A stretch of 64,000 bases of DNA from Metaphire vulgaris (Eukaryota > Annelida > Clitellata > Crassiclitellata > Megascolecidae): contig JACLAT010000042.1 in assembly GCA_018105865.1 (NCBI GenBank), positions 542,001 to 606,000 on the forward strand, read 5' to 3'. The notes under the pieces were generated by a model, which made no database searches, was not told the origin of the DNA, and was given only the letters and a program-made list of their open reading frames with translations. Positions within the stretch are counted from its first letter, which is position 1. Each line of letters starts with the position of its first letter. A program made the position numbers and the translations under genes. Positions 1-11,462 of this stretch are shown here, one piece after another.

Positions 1-67
1 ATGCCCTCGGTACTTCGTTGCCGAGGACTTATGCAGAGGCGGTTCTAGGCCTAGGCCGGGTAGGCCA

Positions 68-190
68 TGGCCTACCCAAAACTTTGTCTGGCCTACCCAA
101 AAAATTACGTGGCCTACACTGTGGTTGGCCTACCCAAAAAAATATGTGGCCTACCTACAGTATAGCTGGCCTCCCTCCAAAATGCGTTGT
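68..190 (+). repeat. Subterminal ggcctaccc repeats of the hAT element, left end
   Basis: The word ggcctaccc, or one-base variants of it, recurs about every 20-25 bases, each followed by an A-run. The same word occurs at 4457-4500 near the right end. Such clustered short subterminal repeats are typical hAT transposase-binding regions; that role is inferred. Confidence 0.6.
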
Positions 191-832
191 GTGGCTGGGT
201 AATTAGTGCGTATGGCCTACGCTACGAGGCTGTCGAGTGTAGTGTAAGGCCAATTTGAATCCCCAGCCACTCATCAGATACCTTCTTTTCCATTCGGTTT
301 CCAGATGTCAAGTCTCAAGAAGCTTTATCTAATTGATCAACCACCACCGACTGATCAATGGTCGTTCAACGGTCTCCGCACACATTTTCTTCCCACCCTC
401 CTCAGTGTCTAATTTGTTTGATGTACTGTCATTGGTAGTACTTACCATCCCCCTTCCTCATCCCCCCGTATCCCCACAGAATTACCAGACTTCCAGGCGA
501 GTGTTGCAGAGTTTAGGGGCTACTCTTAGGCGTTTTCGCCATGGGAGTAGTTCCTCTTGCTGTCCATAATTAAGTTCCCTCTAATGAATGACCTTATCTG
601 ACGGTTGATGACATGGATGACATGACTGTTTTGATAATCAATTCTCAACGTCGTCGGACATCTGGTGTAATGTAATGTATGTTCTGGTTAACAGAACAGA
701 GATGGAGAAGCCGCAGTAACTATCGCGTAAGACGGTGACGCTGAGCTAAGTTCAGTCCGTTTAAGATTGCAGCTCATATAAGAGACAGTCTAGGCCTATC
801 ATACAAATTACTTATAATAATTATAGGCCTAG

Positions 833-1126
833 ATGGATAAATTTCTGGTTAAACGCGCTCGAGTTAGTGGCAACGAAGAAGTAGAAGACATGGTGACTGA
901 CGATTCAACTGGACCTACAAAGACAACTGTCGAATCTCAAGACGTTCAATATCACTCAACGGATGTAGGCCTATCAATTTCACAAGTAGCACCAGTTGAC
1001 TCAGGTGGTCTGCGAAGTTTTCATACTACTGTACGATATCAGAAGGATTATAACGATCAACCTGTGCAACCTAAACTGCGCGTCTTTCCAAAATCAAAAT
1101 CTGGTCAGCGTTTCACGAGCATTTAA
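833..1126 (+). pseudogene. hAT transposase N-terminal fragment (ZMYM1/TTF-finger clade)
   Basis: This is a 97-codon frame opening MDKFL and ending near QPKLRVFPKSKSGQRF. That resembles the N-terminus of ZMYM1-like hAT transposases, where a Q-P-x-L-x-x-FPK-x-x-x-G-x-R-x-F segment opens the TTF-type zinc finger. The frame stops exactly where the finger should continue, and no catalytic RNase-H domain follows. It lies inside the hAT element 34-4524 in the expected sense orientation, so it is most simply the decayed transposase of that element. Similarity is from recalled family motifs, not from an alignment. Confidence 0.55.
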
Positions 1127-1660
1127 CTCTTCGTTGCATGACAGGTAGGCCCCTATCATTTCTTGGAATATTCAGTTACAAGCAATTTTTGCCATAGTTT
1201 GTTTTTTGAGCCGTCATTTCTGTCCACGATCAGGATACCAGGAATGATGAATCTGCTTTAACGGAGACTGGGTTGCGTGGTTTGGAAAATATTGACAGCA
1301 AACTATCGAAACATTTCGCAAGCGTGATGCATTCTGATGCTCTTGCATAGTGGAAAACACAAAAGTAGGCCTATACTGATGCAACTGGCAGCATGGCAAA
1401 TTTTTTGTCGGAGTCTCAGCCTAACATGCTACTTTGTCAAGTTGACCTTCTCCTGACCATGAACCCTTGAACATTGTCATGCACATAGTTTGCAAGCACT
1501 CATTTTTGCATGTTTATATGCACTTGATAATATTCCACTTATATTTGGTCAAAGCTAATAAATTACAACTTAGCGATTTTACAGATTCCTTCCATACTTC
1601 AAATCCGTTTTCTCAAAATGTTACTTTCTTGGTTAGGTCACCCTGGTCCTCAGCTACTCA
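1127..1660. other. Unassigned interior of the hAT element
   Basis: I see no continuing transposase frame, RNA gene or repeat here. It is AT-rich DNA between the transposase remnant and the TA microsatellite. Confidence 0.5.
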
Positions 1661-1818
<158 letters not shown>

Positions 1819-1819
<1 letters not shown>

Positions 1820-4222
1820 TGTCATCTCTTTTCAAAGGCAGAGTGCAAAGTTTTTCTGAGGAGTTACACTGCAGCCTCAGTTCTACAGAAAATGGCAGCC
1901 GCCATCAATTGACTAAGCCGGCCAAGAAAAGAGATAGGGATAAGGTCCTTGCGGCCACTGTGTCGTCAAAGCTGGAGGATGGAAACATTAGAGCGGCGGT
2001 GCGGATCTTAATGTCCAACGAGGACCCGATTACTCCAGATGCCCAATCTTGGCAGGAGTTAATATTAAAACATCCAACTCCTCCACCAGACAGACGGCCC
2101 GCACCATCCCAGAAATCTTGTCCCCAGCTTCAGGTGACAGAAGATGAGATTCGGGAACGACTGCGTTCATTCCCTGCAGGATCCTCTGGGGGCCCGGACG
2201 GACTAAGACCTCAGTTAGTGGCCGAGCTGGTATCCTGTCCAGAGGTAGGGAACCGGCTAGTTACCTCAACTACAGGGCTGGTCAACCTACTTTTAGCCGG
2301 TACATGTCCAAACCAGGTCCGCCCCATTCTCTTTGGGGGCACTCTGATGGCCCTAAGGAAAAAATCGGGGGGATTACGCCCCATTGCCATCGGTTATCTC
2401 TGGCGGCGGCTCGCCTCTAAGTGTGCATCCAACCGCCCTGCCTAGGTGACTAAACATCTTGCACCCCAGCAGGTAGGCGTGGGATGTCCCGGGGATGCGA
2501 GGCAGCAGTGCACTCGGCCAGATCAAACATGCCGGAAGATTTCGTGAAACGATTTCACGAATGCCTTTAACAGCATGTTCCGAGATAGCATGCTGACCGA
2601 GTAGCACAGCTCCTACCAGAGCTGTCGGCCTATTGCGAACTGTCGTACTGCGAGCCCAGTTCCCTTAAGTTTGGCAGCTTCGCAGTACAGTCTCAGTTAG
2701 GCCCACAGCAGGGCGATCCACTGGGCCCTCTCCTCTTTTGTCTTCCGCTGCAGAACATTCTGAAAAACCTATCGGCAACCTTCACGGTGGGTTACCTCGA
2801 CGATCTGACTCTGGGCGGCCCACAAGTATAGTCGCAGCAGACATCTCAGCCATTGAGAGAGGGTGTAAGAATCTGGGGTTGTCCTTGAAACCGACAAATG
2901 CGAAGCCATTCACAGAGGTCCAATGCCGATAACCAACACATCCCTGGACCGGTTTTCGCGGGTCAGTGTTCAAGACGCCACCTTGCTGGGCTCAGCGCTG
3001 GAAGTTTCAACCGCCTTCGAGGTGCTCATGTCCAGCCGAATAGCGGACTTACAGGCGGCCCTCAGTCGCTTGCTCTTGATTCCAAGGCAAGACGCCCTCT
3101 TTCTGCTTCGGAGTTCCTGAGCCATTCAAAGCTCCTCTATACGCTGCGATGCACCCCTTGCGCCGAACATCCACTTCTAGAGAGTTTACGCAACCATGCG
3201 AGGGCCTAAACAGCATATTAAACATTCAGCTTTCTGACAGCCAGTGGCGTCAGGCGACGCTACCCATTAGGGACGGAGGTCTGGGGATTCGTCGGGTGTC
3301 CATGCTTGCACCGTCTGCCTTCTTGGCTTCAGCTGCAGGCACCCGACCCCTCCAGTCTTCCATGCTAGAGAAAGCCTGTGTAAGCACCCGACGCGCATGA
3401 ATTGCAAGTCAAGAACCAGTGGTCCTCCATGAGTCAGCTGCCGAGCCCAACGTCTGGCTCCTCACCAAGCAGAGCACCTGGGATCGTCCTCTAATTCAAA
3501 GGAAGTAGCACATCTACTCCAGACCCATCAAGGGCAATACCACCAAGCCCGCTTAAAAAGCTGTATCAACACGACACGCCAGCGACTGGCTCCATGCACT
3601 TCAATCACCAGTTGTGGCCTTCGTGATGGCGATGAGACGATCAGAGTCGCCGCCGGTCTCTGTAAGAGGCCACAATCTGCGAGAAGCACCTTTGCCCTTT
3701 GGTCTCTGAGGACGGCGCTCATGGGCTCTCATGTCATCTAGGCCCAGGTCGTGTCCCCGACACTGCTTGCTGAACGACATAGTTCAGAGGGCCTTGGTTG
3801 GGACCGGGATCCCTGCTATCAAAGAGCCACCTGGTCTCTGCCGAACCGATGGGAAAAGGCCAGACGGCATGACCCTGATCCCGTTATAGGCGAAGCCTGA
3901 TCTGGGATGCAACTGTGGCAGACACAGTTGCCCCATATTTGCCAAGATTGCGCGGCAGGAGCCGCGCCAGAAGCAGCCGCGGCTAGAAAGACATCGAAAT
4001 ATCAGGCCCTCTCATCCACCTACATCTTCTTGCCGCTGGCATTTGAAACATTTGGCCCCATCAACAACGACGCCTCTCCTTTATCAACGATCTGGGTCGA
4101 CTCATCTGCCCTACAATCCGGGACAATAGAGAAGGATGCTTTCTGTTCCAAAGAATATCCGTCACGATTCAGCGTTTCAACGCCATCGCATTCGAGGAAC
4201 ATTTCCAAATCTGCAACGAACG
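1819..4222 (+). pseudogene. Degenerate non-LTR retrotransposon reverse transcriptase
   Basis: A broken reverse transcriptase spread over all three frames. The first intact block (to 2445) has a coiled N-terminal region, the FPAGSSGGPDGLRPQ segment and the GGLRPIAIG motif. After a frame change, QQGDPLGPLLF (about 2706-2738) and the catalytic YLDD (2793-2804) follow in one frame. LSDSQWRQATLP and GGLGIRR (about 3220-3295) and a KYQALSSTYIF-type C-terminal block (about 3985-4030) complete the order expected for this lineage of LINE-like polymerases. Multiple stops and frameshifts show it is dead. No ATG start can be assigned. It is nested inside the hAT element 34-4524. Confidence 0.82.
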
Positions 4223-4250
4223 AGCTAGCACACTATAATTTCATGTCTCG

Positions 4251-4296
4251 GACAATTTTTATCATAAGTCCCTCGGGAATGAAGTACCGAGGGCAT
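4251..4296 (-). repeat. Hairpin repeat, inverted copy
   Basis: Reverse complement of the sequence that also opens this window (1-33) and starts at 54741. The shared core is a 7-bp stem (ccctcgg/ccgaggg) with a 10-base loop, followed by acttatgataaaaattg. A TA microsatellite lies beside this copy and the 54741 copy. Confidence 0.75.
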
Positions 4297-4305
4297 AAAA
4301 AAATA

Positions 4306-4306
<1 letters not shown>

Positions 4307-4349
<43 letters not shown>
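4307..4349. repeat. (TA)n microsatellite
   Basis: Pure TA tract next to the inverted hairpin repeat. Confidence 0.95.
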
Positions 4350-4353
<4 letters not shown>

Positions 4354-4542
4354 CATCCCTATTATGCTGCGCTATTGTATTTTATAACCACAGAATTTCG
4401 GGTGGGATTAACCTTATGAACTTTGATACATCGACACGGTCCAAGTTTGGCCTTAATGGCCTACCCAAAATTTTCATGGCCTTTGACTGGCCTACCCAAA
4501 TTAAAATTCCTAGAACCGCCCCTGGACTTATGATAAAAATTG

Positions 4543-5047
4543 GGTAATCGTGAGCGGTCGTGACTCCAGTCATAACAGGAAGCATAAATCCGCGCTCTGA
4601 CCGAAGTAACCGAAGTACCAGTATATCAGTCCGCCCATCGTAGCACGTATACTAGCATAGAAACAAGGTTTTCATAGCGCTATACTTAGGTGACCTTTTT
4701 AGGAGACCACCTCTCATTTTGAACACGATGAAATTCAATATAGATGCTAGCATATAGCCAAACTATTGGGGTCATCACCACACTGGATAAATTAAATATA
4801 TAGTGAACAGATTTTTCAACTGCTTAAGTCATCACCATACAGTAGCTGGAAACTCAAATGTAACTGAGACAATTGGCAAAATTCTAGCCACGATTGTATA
4901 TTGCCCTATTCAAGGAGTCATCATTATACAGTAGCATAATATATTAGGCCTATTAGAAGTAAATTTTTAGGTCTCTATGGAGCTGTTGTTGGAACGTCTT
5001 CCCGTATTTACGGACTACTTTGACTGAGTCACGGCTCCACGATTACC
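4543..5047. mobile_element. Inverted-repeat element (MITE), copy in duplication copy 1
   Basis: Left end ggtaatcgtgagcggtcg. The right end (about 5020-5047) is a shortened, mutated version of its inverse. In the second duplication copy (54785-55303) the two ends still match perfectly over 30 bp. No clear target duplication is seen. Confidence 0.7.
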
Positions 5048-5276
5048 ATGCGATGGCGTTGAAGCGCTGTATTGTGACGGATGTTTTTTGGAACAGAAGG
5101 CTTCCTTCTCTTTTGTTCCCGCATTGTAGGGCAGTGAGTCGACCGAGATCGTTGATGAAGCAGAGGGCATTGTTTTATATGGATTCCATCTGGAGCGAAA
5201 TTACCTACATGCCATGCTACATTAGCTGACACTTGTCCAGAAGTTAACCATTAACAGGCCAAATTTGAACTATAAC

Positions 5277-5720
5277 CAGTGTTTGCCGATTTAGCCAGAA
5301 CTGTACTTGAACCAAAATGTTTGAAACCTATTTCGAACCAAACAGAACTCACCTACATAATATATGAGAATGGCCTTGAAAAACTTGAAAATGTGATGTT
5401 AGCTTCCTTTCGAATTTCAAATAATTTTTCCTACTCTATAGAAGTTTCCGTAGACATGTGGTAATTTATAGCACAAATGTTTCTAGCAAATTATTATTAA
5501 ATATGTCAGCTGGTTATCAATTCCGTAGGAGTAGACTTTTACCTGATGAATTTCAGAGCAATTGAGGATCATTATCATGGCAACACTCTATCAGTTTTAG
5601 TGGATGCAAGAAATTTTAAAACCCACTGCATTATGTGCTAGTGATGCCTCAGATTGTCCTCATTCTATTAGCAAATAGGACTTTTCAATGTGAGAGACTG
5701 TAATAGGAAGATGTGTGGTC
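5277..5720 (+). repeat. Zinc-finger gene 5' flank blocks U1 and U2 (first set)
   Basis: Block U1 (about 5260-5460) and block U2 (about 5508-5720) recur upstream of several zinc-finger genes of the cluster (19655, 28960, 34540, 39900, 48240, 55533). U1 has an open frame here (MFADLARTVLEP...), also open in copy G and partly in C, but broken by stops at D and E. U2 has no frame that survives across copies. They may hold the promoter or 5' exons. This function is inferred. Confidence 0.6.
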
Positions 5721-5724
5721 ATTT

Positions 5725-5820
5725 ATAGATTGATTGAGATTGAGATTGTTTGTTTATTATTATTATTATTATAAATGCCAATTTGTATAGCGCCATGAGC
5801 ATGGCGTTTTTGCTTTCTGA
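5725..5820 (-). mobile_element. LINE/SINE 3' tail insertion
   Basis: On the minus strand this reads ggcgctatacaaattggc followed by an ATAATA repeat, the usual 3' terminus of CR1/L2-like elements. It interrupts the U2-like flank. Confidence 0.55.
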
Positions 5821-5924
5821 AGACATGTGGTCATTTATAGCACAAATGTTTCTAGCAAATTATTATTAAATATGTCGGCTGGCTATCAATTCCCGTTTAT
5901 GCTTCCCCTCAAATCTTGAGTCCA

Positions 5925-6205
5925 TTGGTATGTGAACAATTGACCACAGGACAATTGACCATTGGGTGATTGACAGTGGACGATTGCCTATAAGACCATT
6001 GAACATAGGACGATTGACCAAAGAAATTGAAAGAATTTTTAAAATAATAAAGCACATTTAGAAAATCAATGCAAAAAATATAGAGAATAAGAAAACACAT
6101 TAACTGCTAGGCCTAATGGTCACAATCCCGTTAGTGTGGTCAATGGTCCTATGGTCAATCGTCTGCTGTGGTCAGTCATCCTGTGGTCAATTGTCCATTA
6201 CACAA
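5925..6205. mobile_element. Palindromic element rich in ggacaattgacca words
   Basis: The left half carries repeated 'aggacaattgacca' and 'gacgattgacc' words. The right half carries their reverse complements (tggtcaatcgtc, tgtggtcaattgtcc), with about 100 bases of AT-rich DNA between. The same element lies at about 56180-56455 in copy 2, so it predates the duplication. Confidence 0.6.
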
Positions 6206-6238
6206 GAAAATAAATATCCATACAGGCATTGAAAAGAC

Positions 6239-6350
6239 AGTGTTTGCCGATTTAGCCAGAACTGTACTTGAACCAAAATGTTTGAAACCTATTTCGAACC
6301 AAACAGAACTCACCTACATAATATATGAGAATGGCCTTGAAAAACTTGAA
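6239..6350 (+). repeat. Second copy of flank block U1
   Basis: Almost identical to 5279-5390, starting at the same gtgtttgccgatttagcc, and placed after the palindromic element. The U1 frame stays open. It shows the 5' flank of gene A was duplicated internally before the A/G duplication. Confidence 0.8.
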
Positions 6351-6780
6351 AAGACACATTTCATTGAGCTAAAACTAAAAAAACAGAATTTTAATATTAA
6401 GAAAGTCATACAGATTTACAGGAATGTTTCACTTAACTAATATTACACAAAAGCAATAAAGAAGTGTCTTATTAAGTAGGTGACACTATTATAGATAACA
6501 ATATAGAAAGTACATTGGATATCAAATAGTAAAAAGGAAATATTTTAGTAAACAAATTCACCTAATCATCTATACAATAGTCAATGAAAAGACACATTTC
6601 ATTGAGCTAAAACTAAAAAACAGAATTTTAATATTAAGAAAGTCATAAAGATTTACAGGAATGTTTCACTTAACTAATATTACACAAAAGCAATAAAGAA
6701 GTGTCTTATTAAGTAGGTGACACTATTATAGATAACAATATAGAAAGTACATTGGATATCAAATAGTAAAAAGGAAATAT
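6349..6780 (+). repeat. Tandem duplication with a 238-bp period
   Basis: The stretch from aaaagacacatttcattgag to aaaaaggaaata occurs at about 6349-6542 and again at about 6587-6779, with a short unique spacer. The same arrangement is kept at 56601-57030. Confidence 0.85.
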
Positions 6781-6989
6781 ACAGGAATATTTCACATAAG
6801 CCAAAAAATGAGAATTTGAAACAAAAGTTACAAAAAAGGAACGCAGGTTCCCCTCACGTGGCAGGCGCCTTATGTGTTAATACAATTCTTTGAAAGTATT
6901 TGAATATAGACCGAAAAAAATGATAAGTAGTCTAGCCAAGCCATCAAAACAACTTAATTTAACTATCTAGTTAACTGTTTAATATTAAT

Positions 6990-7560
6990 TTTTAAAATTT
7001 ATTTAGATTTAATAAATTTGTTAAGTATAAAAGAGAATAACACGTATTTAGAGTCCAAAGATTTTATAGTAAATAATCTAGTATTAGTGTGAGTAAATGG
7101 TATAGAAAATTTGTTATAATTTCTCACATTATGAGAATGTATTTTATTTTTCGTTAAAAATAAGCATGTCTATAAAACAACTGAGGTAAGAGTCTATTAG
7201 TGTATTTAAATATAAACATTGAGGTTTGTTGTTTCTGTATGTATGACTCTTATAAAGATCAATATCTTTTATTGAAATTTTAGTATATTGAGCAGTATTA
7301 GTAATTGGCCTAATTGCGTTATTTTGGATTTTTTGAATTTAATCAGTTAAACATTTATACCGGTAATTTAAGCTCCATATAATGTTACAGTATTCAAGGT
7401 ATCAATGTAAAGATTTATTAGTGCCTTTTTATTAGTTTATTTACTAATATTTCAGTGTGTTGTTTCCAATTTAGACTCTTATAAATGGTTATTCCCAGAA
7501 TTATTAGAATTCATTTGAGTAATTTCCATGTTTTTTATTTTAACCTTATTTGTCAGATTA
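6990..7560 (-). pseudogene. LINE reverse transcriptase C-terminal remnant (minus strand)
   Basis: On the minus strand, broken frames give YLEYCNIIWS, then IQKIQNNAIRPITN, then TNTRLFTIK. This is the order found in the thumb and C-terminal part of CR1/Jockey-like polymerases. The last block also matches the minus-strand frame at 43593-43832. Many stops. A paralogue lies at 57230-57800. Confidence 0.55.
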
Positions 7561-7580
7561 GGTAATAATTTACATTTGGG

Positions 7581-8092
7581 GTGGAAGCACAGATAGCACA
7601 AATGTTAATAACAAATTATGAAATATGTCAGCTGTTTATAAATTCCGTAGGACTAGAACTTTATCTGATGAATTTAGGAGCATTTGAGGATCATTATCAT
7701 GGCAATAATCTATCAGTTTTGGGGGATGCAGGAAGTGTTATAGCCCATTACATTATGTGCTAGTGATACCTAAGATTGTCCTCATTCTATTAGCTAGTAG
7801 GACATTTCCAGTGAGAGACAGTGATAAGAATGGGGTGTGGTGGTTGTTACTGAATGAAGACCTTGCTGTGATGAATTAGCAGAGTTGGCCTATTGTTAAT
7901 TCTGTGTCTGTTTTGTAATTGAGGGGACATATACTTATAATGGATTTTCCATGAGACATTGAATTAGTGCTGAAGATCAATAAGATATGTTTATTGCTGT
8001 ACTTTTAGAAATGCTGCTTCATCTATTTGATTGTTTGACAAGAAATATTTACGTACACCTTCAATCAGTCTGTTAAAATACTCAATAAGAAC
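7581..8092 (+). promoter_or_regulatory. Gene A proximal 5' flank (block U2) with putative splice acceptor
   Basis: Block U2 (about 7610-7850) precedes a pyrimidine-rich stretch ending tgtacttttag (AG at 8007-8008). The same acceptor-like site, mostly ctttcag, sits at the matching place before all seven genes: B 20352, C 29791, D 35367, E 40726, F 48581, G 58255. This suggests the zinc-finger frame lies in a terminal exon. The exon boundary is inferred. Confidence 0.5.
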
Positions 8093-10711
8093 ATGTTGCA
8101 TCAGTGCAAGACATGCACCAAAACATTCAAGAGAAAAGGGTGTCTCAAGATTCATGAAAGAATTCATACAGGAGAAAAGCCATACCGCTGCAAAGAATGC
8201 AGCAAAACATTCATCACAAATCAACATCTTCAGCGTCATGAAAGGATTCATACAGGGGAGAAGCCATACAGCTGCAAAGTATGCAGAAGGGCATTTTCTG
8301 AACAAGGTAGCCTTAGGGAGCATGAAAAGATTCATACAGGGGAAAAGCCATACAGCTGCAAAGTATGCAGAAAGGCCTTTACTCGAAAACGTAACCTAAG
8401 GATGCATGAGATGATTCATACAGGAGAGATGCCATTCAGCTGCCAGGTATGCAGCAAAAAATTCAAAATAAATCAACATCTCCGGACTCATGAAAGAATT
8501 CATACTGGAGAGAAGCCATACAGATGCAAGGTATGCAGCAAAAATTTCAACACAAATCAACATCTCCGGACTCATGAAAGAATTCATACTGGAGAGAAGC
8601 CATACACCTGCCTGGTATGCAGCAAGACGTTCAACAGATGTGACGTTCTCAAGATTCATGAAAGAATTCATACAGGAGAAAAGCCATACATCTGTAAAAC
8701 ATGCAGAAGGGCATTTTCTGAACAAGGTAGTCTTAAGAAGCATGAAAGAATTCATACAGGAGAAAAGCCATACAGCTGCAAAGTATGTAACAGAGCATTT
8801 ACTGAAAACAGTGGTCTCAGAAACCATGAAAGAATTCATACAGGGGAGAAGCCATACAGATGCAAGGAATGCAGCAAAACATTCAACACAAGTCAACATC
8901 TCCGGACTCATGAAAGAATTCATACTGGAGAGAAGCCATTCCGCTGCCAGGTATGCAGCAAAACATTCAACACAAATCAATATCTCCGGACTCACGAAAA
9001 AATTCACACAGGGGAGAAGCCATCATGCTGCAAGGTATGCAGTAGGGCCTTTACTCATATAGGTGCCCTAAGGGTCCATGAGATGATTCATACAGGAGAG
9101 AGGCCATACATATGCAAGGTATGCTGCAAGACGTTTTCCCAGAAAAATCACTTGAGGCAGCACGAAAGAATTCATACAGGGGAGAAGCCATACATATGCA
9201 AGACCTGCGGCAAAACATTCAACAAAAGTGAGCATCTCCGGATTCACGACCGAGTTCATACAGGAGAGAAGCCATACAGCTGCAAAGTATGCAGAAGAGC
9301 ATTTTCTATAAAAGGGAGTGTACGGATCCATGAAAGAATTCATACAGGAGAAAAGCCATACAGCTGCAAAATATGCAGCAAGGCTTTTACTCAAATAGGT
9401 GTCCTAAGGATGCATGAGGAGATTCATACCGGAGAAAAGCCATACATATGTAGGGTATGCAATATGGCATTTTCTATAGAAAATTACCTAAGGAGCCATG
9501 AAAGAATTCACACAGGTGAGAAGCCTTTCAGCTGCAAGATGTGCAGAAAAGCATTTTCTCACAAAAATAATCTAACAAAACATGAGAGAACTCACACAGG
9601 AGAGAAGCCATTCAGCTGCAATGTATGTAGCAGGGCATTTTCTCAAAAGGCTAACCTAGTCATTCATGAGAGAATTCATACAGGAGAGAAACCATGCACC
9701 TGTAAGATATGCAGAAAAACATTTCGTGATGAAAGTACACTGAAGAAGCATGAAAGAATTCATTCGGGAGAGAAACCATACCCATGTGAGGTGTGCAACA
9801 GGATGTTTTCTAGCTTTGGTGAACTAAGACTGCACGAGGGAATTCATACAGGAAAAAAGCCTTATTCTTGCTTGTTATGCAGCAGGGCTTTTAGTACCAA
9901 ATGTTATTTGAAAATACATCAAAGAATTCATACTGGGGAAAAGCCATGCATATGCAAGATATGCCATAAGGCATTTCGTCATGAATGTGGTTTAAAAAAG
10001 CATGAGAGAATTCATACAGGGGAAAAGCCATATGCTTGCAAAATGTGTGCCAAAGTCTTTAGCAGTGTTGAATATCTTAAATTTCATGAAAGAATTCATA
10101 CTGGAGAGAAACCGTACAATTGCAAACGATGCGGGAAAGCATTTTCTGGCAAATGCTATCTGAGACTTCATTTGACAACTCATACCAAAGACAGGCCCTA
10201 CTTATGCAAAGTTTGTAACAAAACTTTCAAACAATTTAAACATCTTAAAAACCATGAAATGATTCATTCTAAAGAAAAACCATACATATGCAAAGTGTGT
10301 AAGAAAGGATTTGGCCTGGTACAATACCTGAGAAGTCATGAGAAAATTCACTCTGGCAAGAAACCCTTTTTATGTTACACATGTAACAAAGCTTTCAAGG
10401 GAAGATACCAGGTGATTTTACATCAAAAAATTCACAGTAAGCAAAAGCATAAACAGTATCATTGCAGAATTTCAAAGAATGAAAACTTGGGAAATGATCA
10501 CTCTAAATCTTATGAAACGAATGCCAATATTGGAAACTCTGTCAGTACATTTGTTGTTGGTAGGCCTTTGAGTAAAATGCCAGAAGATATGGAAGTTGAT
10601 GTCCAACCATTTGGTTGTGGATTGTGTGATAAAATTTTTTCAGGAGAAACCAATTTTATGTTACATTGTTCTGGACACTTGGTCGGTAGCTGTCCATCAA
10701 TCCTGTTGTAA
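8093..10711 (+). CDS. Poly-C2H2 zinc-finger protein A (28 fingers plus tail finger)
   Basis: Predicted 872-residue nuclear, sequence-specific DNA-binding protein, judged from its finger array. Residues 5 to about 781 hold 28 consecutive C-x2-C-x12-H-x3-H fingers joined by TGEKP-type linkers. A finger-free stretch and the family tail (SVSTFVVGRPL, a last finger beginning CGLCDKIF, then CPSILL) follow. There is no KRAB, BTB, SCAN or other effector domain. The ATG opens MLHQCKTC. The upstream ATG used in paralogue G reads acg here, so translation must begin at 8093 or in an upstream exon. Flanks are nearly identical to gene G, but many recognition helices differ. AATAAA at 11089 is a plausible polyadenylation signal. 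The target is unknown; transposon silencing is only a hypothesis. Confidence 0.93.
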   Translation: MLHQCKTCTKTFKRKGCLKIHERIHTGEKPYRCKECSKTFITNQHLQRHERIHTGEKPYSCKVCRRAFSEQGSLREHEKIHTGEKPYSCKVCRKAFTRKRNLRMHEMIHTGEMPFSCQVCSKKFKINQHLRTHERIHTGEKPYRCKVCSKNFNTNQHLRTHERIHTGEKPYTCLVCSKTFNRCDVLKIHERIHTGEKPYICKTCRRAFSEQGSLKKHERIHTGEKPYSCKVCNRAFTENSGLRNHERIHTGEKPYRCKECSKTFNTSQHLRTHERIHTGEKPFRCQVCSKTFNTNQYLRTHEKIHTGEKPSCCKVCSRAFTHIGALRVHEMIHTGERPYICKVCCKTFSQKNHLRQHERIHTGEKPYICKTCGKTFNKSEHLRIHDRVHTGEKPYSCKVCRRAFSIKGSVRIHERIHTGEKPYSCKICSKAFTQIGVLRMHEEIHTGEKPYICRVCNMAFSIENYLRSHERIHTGEKPFSCKMCRKAFSHKNNLTKHERTHTGEKPFSCNVCSRAFSQKANLVIHERIHTGEKPCTCKICRKTFRDESTLKKHERIHSGEKPYPCEVCNRMFSSFGELRLHEGIHTGKKPYSCLLCSRAFSTKCYLKIHQRIHTGEKPCICKICHKAFRHECGLKKHERIHTGEKPYACKMCAKVFSSVEYLKFHERIHTGEKPYNCKRCGKAFSGKCYLRLHLTTHTKDRPYLCKVCNKTFKQFKHLKNHEMIHSKEKPYICKVCKKGFGLVQYLRSHEKIHSGKKPFLCYTCNKAFKGRYQVILHQKIHSKQKHKQYHCRISKNENLGNDHSKSYETNANIGNSVSTFVVGRPLSKMPEDMEVDVQPFGCGLCDKIFSGETNFMLHCSGHLVGSCPSILL

Positions 10712-11088
10712 TTAAAAGTTCAGCGTTAAATTCGCAATGAATGTGACAAGTGTATTTGTTAGTTAGTTGTTTTACATCAGGTTAATGTCTGAACAATGAT
10801 GCTAAAAACATGATGTATGTTTTTATATTCATAACTTGCTTATTACCCGTGAAAAATGATCGGGAGACTGACTGTTTTACTACTTGATTTTTTCAAATGT
10901 CATAGGATTTTGTGCGATGAATTGTCTTTAACTTGCTACCATTCCTTCAACTGAGTTAGCACCCATTCATAGCTTAGTGGACTATAGGAGTGCTGTGTAC
11001 AAAAACATAAAAGTGTACACTTAGATAAGAAGTTGTCAACTACTTTTCAAAAGTGTGGTAAAATAGCACAAATTCTGTGAAAAGATAT

Positions 11089-11094
11089 AATAAA
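11089..11094 (+). terminator. Putative polyadenylation signal of gene A
   Basis: AATAAA 378 bases after the stop codon, conserved in the paralogue at 61328-61333. No transcript evidence is available. Confidence 0.4.
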
Positions 11095-11270
11095 TTTTTT
11101 GGGAATATTATTTTAACCATTTACTTGAAAATCATGACATCTAGCCAAGCTCCGCTCACCAACATAGCGTAACTCTATACATGTAGTAATAACAGTAATT
11201 ATGTATGTAAAAATCACACAACCTCATCAACTTAGACTCCTAGAGTGACTGTGCACATTATATAAATATC

Positions 11271-11272
11271 TC

Positions 11273-11349
<77 letters not shown>
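11271..11349. repeat. (GT)n-(AT)n compound microsatellite
   Basis: A GT run followed by an AT run. The matching locus in copy 2 (61504-61552) has a different length. Confidence 0.95.
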
Positions 11350-11352
<3 letters not shown>

Positions 11353-11386
11353 TTGTATTTATACAATGAAAAAAATTGGACTTTAA

Positions 11387-11458
11387 CCCCTTAACCGTGT
11401 ATTTAACTGTAACTCAATGTAAAATGGCTGGATATATCCGGCATCCCCAGTTAAGGGG
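11387..11458. mobile_element. 72-bp piggyBac-like micro-MITE
   Basis: It is bounded by TTAA at 11383-11386 and 11459-11462. Its ends, ccccttaac and gttaagggg, are a perfect inverted repeat that extends through the TTAA to 13 bp. TTAA targets are diagnostic of piggyBac-type insertion. In copy 2 the internal TTAA of this element is itself the target of a 1.7 kb insertion. Confidence 0.6.
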
Positions 11459-11462
11459 TTAA

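Noticed and set aside
5279..5464. U1 frame as an established 5' coding exon of the finger genes
   Set aside because: Stops in D and E and lack of a consistent donor site; kept only as a possibility.
8396..9394. Long minus-strand open frames inside gene A (and matching ones inside C, D, E, F and G)
   Set aside because: They repeat with the 84-bp finger period and are the antisense shadow of the array; they share no independent motif.
8150..10450. CRISPR-like regular direct repeats of about 84 bp
   Set aside because: The period and conserved words (cataca.ggagagaagccata) encode the zinc-finger linker; the host is eukaryotic.
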